Source: Allobosea sp. CS1GBMeth4
GTDB lineage: Bacteria; Pseudomonadota; Alphaproteobacteria; Rhizobiales; Beijerinckiaceae
Assembly: GCF_900185715.1 (NCBI RefSeq)
Contig: NZ_FYAS01000019.1
Location: 124,001-188,000 of the forward strand
Length of the DNA stretch: 64,000 nucleotides
Direction of reading: 5' to 3'
Positions 38,102-46,123 of this stretch are shown here, piece after piece. The notes below the pieces were generated by a model. The model made no database searches and had not been told where the DNA came from. It worked only from the letters and a program-made list of their open reading frames with translations. The position numbers and the translations under genes were made by a program. The first letter of the stretch is position 1; each line of letters opens with the position of its first letter.

Positions 38102-38547
38102 CAGAGGTCGAGCTCCGGAAATGCGAAGGCATGGCTGAGATGGCGCCGCCACCAGCCGGTGAACGCGACCTCGCCGACCGACGCCCCGTCATGGGCGTGC
38201 AGGATGCGGTCCGGCTCGGTCATGATGGCGCAGTGCGACGCCGGCAGATGCGCGCGCCAGCGGAAGAGCAGCACGTCGCCGGGGCGCGCGGCCTCGATCG
38301 CCACGGGCATCAGGTGGCGCTCCGCGGCCTGCGCCAGCGTCTCGCCATGACCCTGCTCGGCCCAATAGGGCGAATAGGGCGGCGTCGGCTCGGGCTCGCT
38401 GCCGTAGAGGTCGCGCCAGACGCCACGCACGAGGCCGAGGCAGTCGCAGCCCACTCCGCGCAGCGAGGCCTGGTGATGATAGGGCGTGCCGAGCCAATCG
38501 CGTGCCGCCGTGACGATGCGCCCCCGCAATGGCGTGGTGCCGTTCAT
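38101..38547 (-). CDS. GTA NlpC/P60 peptidase gp14
   Basis: A 148-residue cell-wall peptidase of the tail tip, presumed to open peptidoglycan for DNA entry. The catalytic Cys is in 'GVGCDCLGLVRGVWRDLYG', the His in 'PASHCAIM'. 'ARPGDVLLFRW' is the typical NlpC/P60 turn. It overlaps both neighbours (gp13 stop and gp15 start). Confidence 0.95.
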   Translation of the reverse strand: MNGTTPLRGRIVTAARDWLGTPYHHQASLRGVGCDCLGLVRGVWRDLYGSEPEPTPPYSPYWAEQGHGETLAQAAERHLMPVAIEAARPGDVLLFRWRAHLPASHCAIMTEPDRILHAHDGASVGEVAFTGWWRRHLSHAFAFPELDL

Positions 38548-39434
38548 CGGAACAGGCTCCCGCCGTCGAACGGTCCGGCGCCAGGATCATCGGCGCCGGC
38601 GCCGCCAATGATGAAGTCGTTGCCCGGCAGATGCGGGAAGCCGCGGAAATTGACGCCGTTGCCGAACTTGTTGCGGCAGGTGGCGAAGCGCTTGTCGCAG
38701 CCGGCCTCCGCCGTGAAGGCGTCCCCGACCATGATCGGCCGCGGCGCGGCCTGCCAGAGCTGCAGCACGACAGTGCCGCCATCGGCGCGATGGCTGCGAA
38801 TCTCGGTGGCGAAGCCGGGATTGGCGCCTGCCGTGAAGACCAGCCGGCCGCCGCCGAGGTGGCCGTCACCATAGCCGGAGAGCGCCGGCGCAGTGATCGA
38901 GAGCCGTCCGTCGGTTGCGGCGACGACCGCGGCGGACAAACCCGGCGTGACGCCGCAGCGGGCATCGCCGAGATCGGCCGAGCAATTCGCGGTGTAGAGC
39001 CGGCCGCGCTCCTCGTCGAAGGCCTTGCCGAGGCCGCGCACCTCGGCCGTGAAATTGCTGTCGCTGCGCTTCACCTCGCCGACGAAGCCGCTCTCCAGCA
39101 GGATGCGCTGACCCAGGTCAGCCCAGTTCACCAGCCAGAGAAGGACGCGCGCATCGTCGTAGAGGCCGCGTGACAGGTCCTCCTCGCCGAGCCCGCTCGC
39201 GGCCAGCGCGCCCAGGACCTCGCCGCCGCCGGTCGAGAAGCCGAGTTCCGAGCTGGTCTCCGCGGCTTCCAGGCCGGATCGGGCGAGGAACTGGATGCCG
39301 TCGAAGGACAGGTCACGATCATGGTCGGTGAAGCCGAGGACGAGCCCGTCGCGGCGCGTCAGGCTCCAGCAGCGGCAAAGCGTGGTCGCCTCGCCGGCGA
39401 CATGCGCGGCGAGTGCCGGGGAGAGTATCCGCAT
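38544..39434 (-). CDS. GTA hub protein gp13 (DUF2163)
   Basis: A 296-residue tail hub protein. DUF2163 motifs include 'LCRCWSLTRRDGLVLGFTDH' and the C-terminal 'CDKRFATCRNKFGNGVNFR'. Cysteines in 'YTANCSADLGDARCGVT' and in the C-terminal 'CDKRFATC' form a four-Cys set like the one reported to hold an iron-sulfur cluster in the Rhodobacter GTA hub; binding here is inferred. The ATG at 39434 gives the family start. Confidence 0.93.
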   Translation of the reverse strand: MRILSPALAAHVAGEATTLCRCWSLTRRDGLVLGFTDHDRDLSFDGIQFLARSGLEAAETSSELGFSTGGGEVLGALAASGLGEEDLSRGLYDDARVLLWLVNWADLGQRILLESGFVGEVKRSDSNFTAEVRGLGKAFDEERGRLYTANCSADLGDARCGVTPGLSAAVVAATDGRLSITAPALSGYGDGHLGGGRLVFTAGANPGFATEIRSHRADGGTVVLQLWQAAPRPIMVGDAFTAEAGCDKRFATCRNKFGNGVNFRGFPHLPGNDFIIGGAGADDPGAGPFDGGSLFR

Positions 39435-39442
39435 GGCGAGCC

Positions 39443-40084
39443 TCAGTCGGCGATTTCGACGATCGGAATCCTGGGAATGTCGCCGGCCTCGAAAGCCGAC
39501 AGGTCGACCTCGATCGCATCGGTGTCGAAGCGGACCGGGACGTCGAAGGCGAAACCGGCGCTCACGACCGAGCCGGCCGGAGGGACATGACCGATGGCGA
39601 AGGTGATCTGCCCGCTGGCGTGATCGCAGGACACGGCCGCCGGCTGCGCCTGCACGATACCGTCTACGGCGATCAGCACCGTGCCTGCCACGGGCTTGGC
39701 GATGCGGCGGATATAGGGAGCGTGCAGGCCGCCATAGAGCTTGCACAGCTGGAAGATCCGGCTCGCGCCGTCGCCGATGCCGATCTGCTGGTCGTTCGCC
39801 GCGGGCGAAGCGGACGGGGCGCAGCTCTTCCAGTCGAGCCGATCGCGCCAGCGGAAGCCGTAGAGCCGGCCACGCCGTTCCTCGAAGAAGGCGACGACCT
39901 CGGCCAGTGCATCCAGGGTGCGGATGCCGACGCCGGCATCGTAGCGCCGCCGCGAATGGGCCCAGCGGCTGTTGCGGACCTCTCGGCCGGAAGCGAGCGT
40001 CACCACCTGGGTCAGCCGCTCCGGCCCGCCCCGGGCACCGCGTGCGATTTCCGTCGGAAAGCGCACCTCATGAAAGCCGCTCAT
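39443..40084 (-). CDS. GTA distal tail protein gp12 (DUF2460)
   Basis: A 213-residue distal tail protein joining the tube to the hub. The DUF2460 signature is clear: 'FHEVRFPTEIARGARGGPER', 'RRRYDAGVGIRTLDALAEV', 'FFEERRGRLYGFRWRD'. It ends eight bases before gp13. Confidence 0.95.
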   Translation of the reverse strand: MSGFHEVRFPTEIARGARGGPERLTQVVTLASGREVRNSRWAHSRRRYDAGVGIRTLDALAEVVAFFEERRGRLYGFRWRDRLDWKSCAPSASPAANDQQIGIGDGASRIFQLCKLYGGLHAPYIRRIAKPVAGTVLIAVDGIVQAQPAAVSCDHASGQITFAIGHVPPAGSVVSAGFAFDVPVRFDTDAIEVDLSAFEAGDIPRIPIVEIAD

Positions 40085-40117
40085 GCCGCCTCTCCATGCC
40101 CTGACACGGTGCCGTCT

Positions 40118-40702
40118 TCAGAGTGCGCGGCTGCCGCGCGCGACGGCCCGGGCGATCGCCGCCGAGACCTGCGCCTCGGAGCGGCGGAAGCTGTCGGCGT
40201 CGGGCGTCGAGACCTGGACGGTGACGCTCAACGGACGCCGCTCGCCGCCACCGGCCCGCACGCCGAGCTTGCCGTCGGGACCGCGGGACAGGGGCATGAT
40301 CGCTTCCGCCCCGCGCTCTCCCATCAGCCCGAGCCCGCGGCCCATGGCGAAATAGGACGGTGCGGCGACGACGCCGCCATCGGCGAAGAAGGTGGCCGGC
40401 GGAGCGCCGCCGCCGGTGCGGCCGCCGAAGAGGCCCGCCAGGCTGTTGATGCCGGAGCCGATCCAGCTCGAGATCGTGCTCTGCAGCGGCTTCAGCGCCG
40501 ATTTCAGCAGGGTCTGGCTCAGCGAGGTGCCGATGCTGCGCAGCACGTCCTCGAAGCGCTTGCCCTCGACGACGCCGCTGACGAAGGCCGAGGTGATCGA
40601 CTTGCCGAAGGCCTGCGCGGCCTTGGTCAGGTTCTGGGTCAGCATGTTCAGCGTGCGCAGGCCGCCGAAATCGAATGCGGAGGAGGTGTCTTCTTCAGCC
40701 AT
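40118..40702 (-). CDS. GTA tape measure protein gp11
   Basis: A 194-residue short tape-measure protein, the length ruler of the GTA tail, similar in size to the Rhodobacter one. Helical N-terminal half ('LTQNLTKAAQAFGKSITSAF', 'FEDVLRSIGTSLSQTLLK'), Gly-rich middle ('GLFGGRTGGGAPP'), then 'FADGGVV', 'GLMGERGAEAIMPLSRGPDG', typical of lambda-like tail measure C termini. The short length predicts a short tail, as known for GTAs. Confidence 0.92.
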   Translation of the reverse strand: MAEEDTSSAFDFGGLRTLNMLTQNLTKAAQAFGKSITSAFVSGVVEGKRFEDVLRSIGTSLSQTLLKSALKPLQSTISSWIGSGINSLAGLFGGRTGGGAPPATFFADGGVVAAPSYFAMGRGLGLMGERGAEAIMPLSRGPDGKLGVRAGGGERRPLSVTVQVSTPDADSFRRSEAQVSAAIARAVARGSRAL

Positions 40703-40714
40703 CGGGAAGCGCTT

Positions 40715-40897
40715 TCAATCGAGGGGTTCGTAGGCGACATCCGGATGCGCCTGCATCAGGGTGCTCAGCGCCGCGCGCGAGGGCGCATCGCCCGCCAGCA
40801 GCGGCCGATAGGCCTCGATCGCGGCGAGAATCTCGCGCGGGCTCGCGGCCCAGAAGGCGTCCGGCGTCCAGCACAGGCGCCCGAGCCCGAAAGCCAT
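40715..40897 (-). CDS. GTA tail assembly chaperone 2 (gp10.1)
   Basis: The frame carries 'AMAFGLGRLCWTPDAFWAAS' and 'PREILAAIEAYRPL', the small GTA chaperone acting with TAC1 on the tape measure. From the only ATG (40897) it has 60 residues, but the conserved 'VPFPWREA' lies upstream of this ATG and has no ATG, GTG or TTG before it. The frame is -1 relative to TAC1 and open through the overlap, so it may be made as a frameshifted extension of TAC1, as in lambda G-GT. The coordinates give the minimal form. Confidence 0.75.
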   Translation of the reverse strand: MAFGLGRLCWTPDAFWAASPREILAAIEAYRPLLAGDAPSRAALSTLMQAHPDVAYEPLD

Positions 40898-40935
40898 CGC
40901 CTCGCGCCAGGGAAAGGGTACGGCCGCCGGCGTCG

Positions 40936-41289
40936 CTAGGATGCCGGCGGCTCCGGAGGGCGTGACTGCTGCGCCGTCCCCGCCGGGGCGAAGGTCGCGT
41001 CGAGCAACGTGATTGCCGCGGCGATGGCGCCGTTGAGCCCGCCGTCGAAGGGCAGCGCGGCGACCTCGTCCACGGCCAGCATGCCGCCGGCGCCGCGCAG
41101 CCCGGCAGCGAGGATGCGCGCGATGTCGCGGGCCGAGAGCCGGCCGGCGGCGAAGCGCTCGCCCAGCGCCGGCAGGTTCTCGACGCTGAAGGCGTCCTCC
41201 AGCTCTGCGAGCGCACCCAGGGTGAGTCGCATCGGCAGCGCCCGCCCCTCGACCATCAGGGCGACCTCGCCCCTGTAGCGATTGACCAT
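40936..41289 (-). CDS. GTA tail assembly chaperone 1 (gp10)
   Basis: A 117-residue protein of the GTA TAC1 family: 'VALMVEGRALPMRLTLGALA', 'ELEDAF', 'ARDIARILAAGLRGAG'. It coats the tape measure protein before tail polymerisation. The TAC2 frame follows and overlaps in the -1 register. It starts 11 bases after the major tail gene. Confidence 0.9.
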   Translation of the reverse strand: MVNRYRGEVALMVEGRALPMRLTLGALAELEDAFSVENLPALGERFAAGRLSARDIARILAAGLRGAGGMLAVDEVAALPFDGGLNGAIAAAITLLDATFAPAGTAQQSRPPEPPAS

Positions 41290-41300
41290 CGGATCCCCCG

Positions 41301-41711
41301 TCAGGCGAGCGTGAAGGCGAGCTGGCCGGCCGATTCCAGCGACAGCTCGAAGGTGACCTCCGCGGCATGATCGCCACGATATTCGAGCGTCGAGAGCTGG
41401 AACGGCCCGGTGATCGTGCCGAAATCGGGCACGATCACCTGCCAGTCGCGGATCGCGCCGTCGAAGAAGATCTGGCGGACCAGCGCATCCGATGTCTCGT
41501 CCTTGAAGATGCCAGCCCCGCTGATGCTGGCGCGGCGCATGCCGGCGCCGGCGAGCAGCTCGCGCCAGCGCCCGGCCGATTCGGCATGGGTGACGTCGAC
41601 CGCCTCGGCGTTGAACGCGATCTGGCGGGCGCGCAGGCCCGCGACGGTGACGAAGCTGCCGCCGGCATCGGCGGCCTTGAGCAGCAGGTCCTTGCCATTC
41701 TGGGCGGGCAT
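41301..41711 (-). CDS. GTA major tail protein gp9
   Basis: A 136-residue tail-tube subunit of the TP901-1 major-tail family: 'QNGKDLLLKAADAGGSFVTV', 'GLRARQIAFNAEAVDVTHAE', 'WRELLAGAGMRRASISGAGI'. The ATG at 41711 has AAAGGAG five bases upstream; the earlier in-frame ATG at 41726 is disfavoured. Confidence 0.95.
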   Translation of the reverse strand: MPAQNGKDLLLKAADAGGSFVTVAGLRARQIAFNAEAVDVTHAESAGRWRELLAGAGMRRASISGAGIFKDETSDALVRQIFFDGAIRDWQVIVPDFGTITGPFQLSTLEYRGDHAAEVTFELSLESAGQLAFTLA

Positions 41712-41730
41712 CGGCTCTCCTTTCATTCGG

Positions 41731-42141
41731 TCAAAGCGTCTCGGTGACGGCCCGGAAGGTCAGCGTCACCGTCGGCAGATGGGTCTTGGGATCGCGGGCC
41801 AGCTTCGAGGCGAGCCAGGTGAGATTGACCAGCCGATGGCCCTCCGGCGCGAGCGGGGCGTTCGCCAGGCTGGCGACGATCGCCGCGGCCGCCTCCAGCG
41901 CCTTGCTCGAGGAGGCGCTCTCCCCGGCCCAGACGACGAGGGAGAGCCTCTGCTCGCAGCCGCGGTCGCTGCCGGTCGACCAGTCCTCGGCCGTAACCTC
42001 GCCATGCACGACGTAAAGCCCGGCCATGGCCCGCGGCGGTTCGTCATGGATTCGCCCGGCGCCGATCAACGCCGCCAGTCCGGCATCGGCCGCGAGATGC
42101 GCTTGGACGGCGCGCCGCAGCGGCAGGATGGCGTCGCTCAT
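41731..42141 (-). CDS. GTA tail terminator gp8 (DUF3168)
   Basis: A 136-residue tail-terminator-like protein that caps the tail tube. DUF3168 motifs: 'LRRAVQAHLAADAGLAALIG', 'RIHDEPP', 'VVWAGESASSSKALEAAAAI', 'LARDPKTHLPTVTLTFRAVT'. The start overlaps the gp7 stop by four bases (ATGA). Confidence 0.93.
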   Translation of the reverse strand: MSDAILPLRRAVQAHLAADAGLAALIGAGRIHDEPPRAMAGLYVVHGEVTAEDWSTGSDRGCEQRLSLVVWAGESASSSKALEAAAAIVASLANAPLAPEGHRLVNLTWLASKLARDPKTHLPTVTLTFRAVTETL

Positions 42142-42485
42142 CGGCTCACCTCCTCGGCCAGGCAGACGAGGCGGCGGCCGCCGCCATCGGGATCGCCGAC
42201 CGCACGGATATCGAAGATCTGCTCGCCGTCGCGCAGGCGCTGGCCGGCATCGACGCCGGCGCGCCAGCGCAGGGTGATCCGGTGGCTCGCAGCCTGTTCG
42301 GGCCGCTCGCCGCGCCAGCGTTCGTCGCCCGAGAGCCATTCGACCTGGGCCCAGACCGCGGCGAGGATCTCGAAGCTGCGAAGGCGGCCGCCGGCGCCGT
42401 CCGAAATCTCGACCGGCGCCTCGAGCAGCAGGCGGCGGCGCAGCGCGCCGACGGGACGGCGGCCTTTCGACGTCTCGCGGAGCAT
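42138..42485 (-). CDS. GTA head-tail stopper gp7 (head closure)
   Basis: A 115-residue head-completion protein: 'GALRRRLLLEAPVEISDGAG', 'AAVWAQVEWLSGDE', 'SHRITLRWRAGVDAGQRL', 'FDIRAVGDPDGGGRRLVCLA'. The pattern is that of the phage head-tail joining family. The ATG at 42485 overlaps the gp6 stop by one base. Confidence 0.93.
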   Translation of the reverse strand: MLRETSKGRRPVGALRRRLLLEAPVEISDGAGGRLRSFEILAAVWAQVEWLSGDERWRGERPEQAASHRITLRWRAGVDAGQRLRDGEQIFDIRAVGDPDGGGRRLVCLAEEVSR

Positions 42486-43054
42486 CACAACCTCGCGCGT
42501 CGATATGGAGCGACCAGCGCGGCGATCTCGGCCGGCAGCCGCGCGGCGTCGCGGCTGACAACGTCGCCGCGATGCTCGAACCAGCGGCAGGCGAGCCGCA
42601 GCACAGCCTGGCGCAGCGGCGCCGGGACCGTGTCGCGCGTCGTGCCGAAGCCGGCGACGAGGTCGATCTCGATCCCGGCGCGGTCGCGGCCGGGCTGCGG
42701 GACAGGGCCTGCGATCGCGACCAGCGGCGGATCGGAGCCGGCGACCAGCGTCAGCGAGGAGGGCGCGACCGGCTCGGCGCCGCCTTCGGCGGGGTAGACG
42801 CGGGCCGCGAGCAGGCTGCGCGCCGGAGAGAGCGGCAGGCGAATCTCGCCGCCCTGCGGCCAGCGATCCAGCGCGAGGCGCCAACCCTGCTCGATCAGGA
42901 GGCGCCCGGAGGCCGCCTCGATCATCAGCCGGGCGGCGGTGATCAGCGTCGCGAGCAACTCATCCTCGTCATCGGCGAGTATCCGCAGAAAATCCTTGGC
43001 TTCCGACAGCGAGACGGGCTCGATGGCCGGCGGCGTCAGGGCGAGCGGCGTCAT
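42485..43054 (-). CDS. GTA head-tail adaptor gp6
   Basis: A 189-residue adaptor linking portal and stopper. It opens 'PVSLSEAKDFLRILADDEDE' and 'LITAARLMIEAASGRLLIEQ', the gp6/phiE125 gp8-type connector motif, and ends 'APLRQAVLRLACRWFEHRG'. The ATG at 43054 follows GGAAGGA. It is the first GTA gene after the protease insertion, so leftward transcription of gp6-gp15 must start here or read through 1.8 kb of antisense genes. Confidence 0.92.
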   Translation of the reverse strand: MTPLALTPPAIEPVSLSEAKDFLRILADDEDELLATLITAARLMIEAASGRLLIEQGWRLALDRWPQGGEIRLPLSPARSLLAARVYPAEGGAEPVAPSSLTLVAGSDPPLVAIAGPVPQPGRDRAGIEIDLVAGFGTTRDTVPAPLRQAVLRLACRWFEHRGDVVSRDAARLPAEIAALVAPYRRARL

Positions 43055-43127
43055 GATCTGTCCTTCCTCGGGTTTGAACGACGCCCGCGATGCGCTATCG
43101 AGCCCGCCCGACAGCGGAGGCCTCTCG
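43055..43127. promoter_or_regulatory. Divergent intergenic region between gp6 and the first protease gene
   Basis: 73 bases separate the two starts. On the plus strand TTGAAC (43074-43079) and TATCGA (43096-43101) with a 16-base spacer could serve as a promoter for the protease genes. I see no good minus-strand promoter for gp6, only its ribosome binding site. Confidence 0.35.
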
Positions 43128-43898
43128 ATGCACGGCAGGACGGTGATTGGACTGGTGATGCTGGCGGCGGCGCTCGCAGCGCCGCCCGCCTCGGCCGTGG
43201 TCGGCGGTCGCGAGGGCGGCCCTGGCGCCGATGCGACCCTGATGGTCCTCAATGCGCGCGGCGGCGTTTGCACCGGGATCGTGCTGTCGCGCCGCGCCAT
43301 CCTCACCGCCGCTCATTGCGCCGATGCCCGGATCGATCTCCGCATCCACTGGCGCGAGGGCGGCGAGCCGGTGCTGATCGAGCCGGCGGCGATCGCTCTG
43401 CACCCGGAATTCAACTCCGGATCGGTCGCGAACCGGCAGCGCTCGATCGATCTCGCGCTCATCAGGCTGGCGGAGCCGCTGCCGGCTCGCTTCTCGGCCG
43501 CGACACTGGTCGATGGCGGCCTGCCGCGGGCCGGATCGCCGGTCACGCTCGCGGGCTACGGTGTCGCACGCGAAGGCGAGGCGAAGACGACCGGCACCTA
43601 TCGTTCGGCCTCGCTCACCGCGGTCGAGCCCTACGGCCCCGGCCGCGTCCTGATCTGGACGGCCGACCCGGCGGCGGGCGGCAAGCGGCCGGGAGCCGGG
43701 GCCTGCCAGGGCGATTCCGGCGGGCCGATCGTCGCAGACTCAGGAGGCGTCGTCGCCGTCACGAGCTGGTCGACAGGTCCATCCGGCAAGCAGTGCGGCC
43801 TGCTCAGCCAGGGTGTTCTGGTCTCGCCTCAGCGCGGCTGGATCGATCGCACCTTGTCCGGCTGGGGCGAGCGTGCGGACTGGACCACCGCACCTTGA
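43128..43898 (+). CDS. Secreted trypsin-like serine protease 1, inside the GTA cluster
   Basis: A 256-residue S1-family protease. A signal peptide (1-23, ending 'ASA') precedes the mature start 'VVGGREG', equivalent to the activation site of trypsins. The triad is His63 ('LTAAHC'), Asp108 ('SIDLALIRL') and Ser197 ('GACQGDSGGPIV'). The ATG at 43128 has GGAGG upstream. It is on the strand opposite to the GTA genes, between the adaptor and capsid genes, and is followed by a related protease. GTA clusters do not normally carry such genes; whether it serves the particle, its release or nothing related is unknown. Confidence 0.92.
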   Translation: MHGRTVIGLVMLAAALAAPPASAVVGGREGGPGADATLMVLNARGGVCTGIVLSRRAILTAAHCADARIDLRIHWREGGEPVLIEPAAIALHPEFNSGSVANRQRSIDLALIRLAEPLPARFSAATLVDGGLPRAGSPVTLAGYGVAREGEAKTTGTYRSASLTAVEPYGPGRVLIWTADPAAGGKRPGAGACQGDSGGPIVADSGGVVAVTSWSTGPSGKQCGLLSQGVLVSPQRGWIDRTLSGWGERADWTTAP

Positions 43899-43955
43899 TG
43901 GCGTCGCGGCGCGAACAGCGCTGGACTGCGCCGCACCAAACCATAAACTGGCATC

Positions 43956-44828
43956 ATGGCAGCGATGGCCTCGACCATGTTTCTCAGCAGATGCGCGGCG
44001 ACCGCCGCGCTGGCAATTTGCGCCGGCCTGCAGATGACTGCGCCGGCGCAGGCCGTGATCGGCGGCACGAAGGCGCGTAGCGTCGACGGGGTGCGCGCCT
44101 CGACCTTGCGGATCGAGACCAGCCGCGGCGAGCTCTGCTCCGGCGCTGCGATCTCGTCCGAGCTGGTCCTGACGGCGGCACATTGCCTGATGACCGGCGG
44201 CTCGGTGCGGGTGATCAGCCTCGACAAGCGCTTCCGCAACCGAACGCATGCGGTGGCGGCGGTGCTGCCGCACCCGTCCTTCGTTCCCGGAACGACGCCA
44301 CGGACCCAGCCGGGCGCCGATCTGGCGCTCCTGCGGCTCGCTGCGCCGTTGCCGGCCGACATCCAGCCGCTCTCGCTCGGCAGCGGCCTGTGGCAGGGCG
44401 AGACCGTGACCATGGCCGGCTTCGGCCTCGCCTCGGAGAACAACAAGAAGACGGCGCGCGTGCTGCGCGAGGTGACCTTGGTCAATGCCGGCAACTACAC
44501 CACAGCCAACACGGTCAAGGTCGCGGTCGACACCGAAAACCGAGGCGAGGTTCTCGGCGCCGGGGCCTGCCGTGGCGACTCCGGCGGGCCAGTGCTGCGC
44601 GGCCCCTCCGGATCGCGCGATCTCGTCGGCATCGTCTCCTGGTCGAGCGGGCCGCTCAGCTCGCGCGTCAAGATGATCTGCGGCGGCTTCACCGCGATCA
44701 CCCCGATCAGCGACCACCGCGCCTGGATCGCGGAGGCGAGCGAGCGCCTGCTCAATTACGACGAGCCGCGCCAGGTGCGCGAGACTGCGCGCCCGAGCGC
44801 GAGCTACAGCTGGTGGTTCGGCCGCTGA
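43956..44828 (+). CDS. Secreted trypsin-like serine protease 2, inside the GTA cluster
   Basis: A 290-residue S1-family protease, related to the preceding one. It has a signal peptide ending 'APAQA', the mature start 'VIGGTKA', and the triad His76 ('LTAAHC'), Asp122 ('GADLALLRL') and Ser209 ('GACRGDSGGPVL'). The C terminus extends past the fold with a 35-residue basic/Tyr-rich tail ending 'SYSWWFGR'. A 57-base gap follows protease 1, so the pair probably arose by tandem duplication. It converges on the capsid gene (17 bases between stops). Confidence 0.92.
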   Translation: MAAMASTMFLSRCAATAALAICAGLQMTAPAQAVIGGTKARSVDGVRASTLRIETSRGELCSGAAISSELVLTAAHCLMTGGSVRVISLDKRFRNRTHAVAAVLPHPSFVPGTTPRTQPGADLALLRLAAPLPADIQPLSLGSGLWQGETVTMAGFGLASENNKKTARVLREVTLVNAGNYTTANTVKVAVDTENRGEVLGAGACRGDSGGPVLRGPSGSRDLVGIVSWSSGPLSSRVKMICGGFTAITPISDHRAWIAEASERLLNYDEPRQVRETARPSASYSWWFGR

Positions 44829-44845
44829 CGCGCCCGAAACGAAGC

Positions 44846-46087
44846 TCAGGCCGAGAACGCCAGCCCCTTGATCGCAGCGAAATCCTGCACGCCGCCGCCG
44901 ACGCGCTTGGTGGTGTAGAACAGAACATGCGGCTTGGCGGAGTAGGGATCGCGCAGGATTCGGACGCCCGCCCGGTCGACGACCAGATAGCCGCGCCGGA
45001 AATCGCCGAAGGCGATCGCGACCGTGTCCGTCGCGATGTTCGGCATGTCCTCGGCCTCGACCACCGGGAAGCCGAGCAAGGTCGCCTGCGCGCCCGCCGC
45101 TGCCGGCGGCTGCCACAGATACTGGCCGGTCGAGTCCTTGAACTTGCGCACCGCGGCCTGCGTCTTGCGGTTCATCACGAAGCTGGCGTTCTGTCGATAG
45201 CCGGCCTTCAGCGCATAGACGAGATCGACCAGGACGTCGGACGGGTTCGCGGCCGGGAAGGCCCCGGCGACGCCGGTCTTCAGCGTGCCGATATTGCCCC
45301 AGCTCCAGCTGGCGTCGGCGACGGTCGGATAGGCGAGGAATCCCTTCGGCTTGTCGATGCCGTCGCCGTCGACGAAGGCTGCGCCCTCCTGTTCGGCGAA
45401 TGCGCTCTCGACCTCCTCGGCGATCCACTGGTCGATGTCGACGATGGCGTCGTCGAGCAGGGTCTGCGTCGCCGCCGGCATGGCGTAGAGCTCCATCGCC
45501 GGGAAGGAGAGCTCGGCGAGCGTCGGCGTGCCGGTCTGCGGGCGCGCGGCCGTCTCGGCGACCCAGCCGGAGGCGGGGCCGGTGGTCGAGAACGCCTTCT
45601 TGTAGGTGCCGGAGGAGATGGTCCGCACCGTCGCGATCGAGCGGATCGGCGACACGGTGGCGAGGCGACGCAGGATCTCGCCCTCGACGGTCGACGGCGC
45701 GAGATAGCCGCCATCCGGGCCGGACCCGGCCGACAGGGCCTTGGCTTCGAGCCGCTTCAGCCCGAGCGCCTCGCCGTGACGGACATAGGCCGCGAAGGCG
45801 GCCTTGTGCTCGGCAACGGCCGGGTCGCGCTCCTCGCTCGCGCCCAGCGCCGGGCGATTCCGGTCGAGGCTCAGCCGGTCGAGGCGGCGGCGCGTGTCGT
45901 CGAGCGCGTGGTCGAGACGGGCGAGCTTCTCGTCGGTCAGGACGTCGCCGCCCATCCGGGTCTCGAGCTCGGCCAGGCGCTCGTCATTGGCGGCGCGATA
46001 GGCCTCCAAGGTGTAGCGCAGATCGTCATAGGCGGCAGCGACATCTCCGGTCGCCTTGGTCTCGGGAGCCTGGTTCGGCGCAGTCAT
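44846..46087 (-). CDS. GTA major capsid protein gp5 (HK97 fold)
   Basis: A 413-residue HK97-type capsid protein. The N-terminal 105 residues or so are a charged coiled coil ('ERLAELETRMGG', 'LDHALDDTRRRLDRLSLDRN') acting as scaffold and normally cut off by the prohead protease. The capsid core follows: 'SGPDGGYLAPSTVEGEILRR', 'SGWVAETAARPQT', 'VMNRKTQAAVRKFKDSTGQY', 'LLGFPVVEAEDMPN', 'RGYLVVDRAGVRILRDPYS'. It starts 36 bases after the protease gene. Confidence 0.96.
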   Translation of the reverse strand: MTAPNQAPETKATGDVAAAYDDLRYTLEAYRAANDERLAELETRMGGDVLTDEKLARLDHALDDTRRRLDRLSLDRNRPALGASEERDPAVAEHKAAFAAYVRHGEALGLKRLEAKALSAGSGPDGGYLAPSTVEGEILRRLATVSPIRSIATVRTISSGTYKKAFSTTGPASGWVAETAARPQTGTPTLAELSFPAMELYAMPAATQTLLDDAIVDIDQWIAEEVESAFAEQEGAAFVDGDGIDKPKGFLAYPTVADASWSWGNIGTLKTGVAGAFPAANPSDVLVDLVYALKAGYRQNASFVMNRKTQAAVRKFKDSTGQYLWQPPAAAGAQATLLGFPVVEAEDMPNIATDTVAIAFGDFRRGYLVVDRAGVRILRDPYSAKPHVLFYTTKRVGGGVQDFAAIKGLAFSA

Positions 46088-46123
46088 GGGAACTCCTGTG
46101 GTTGTGCGGCTTGAAGGGCGATG

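Noticed and set aside
43128..44828. The protease pair as part of an insertion sequence or transposon
   Set aside because: No transposase, terminal inverted repeats or target duplication could be seen at either border.
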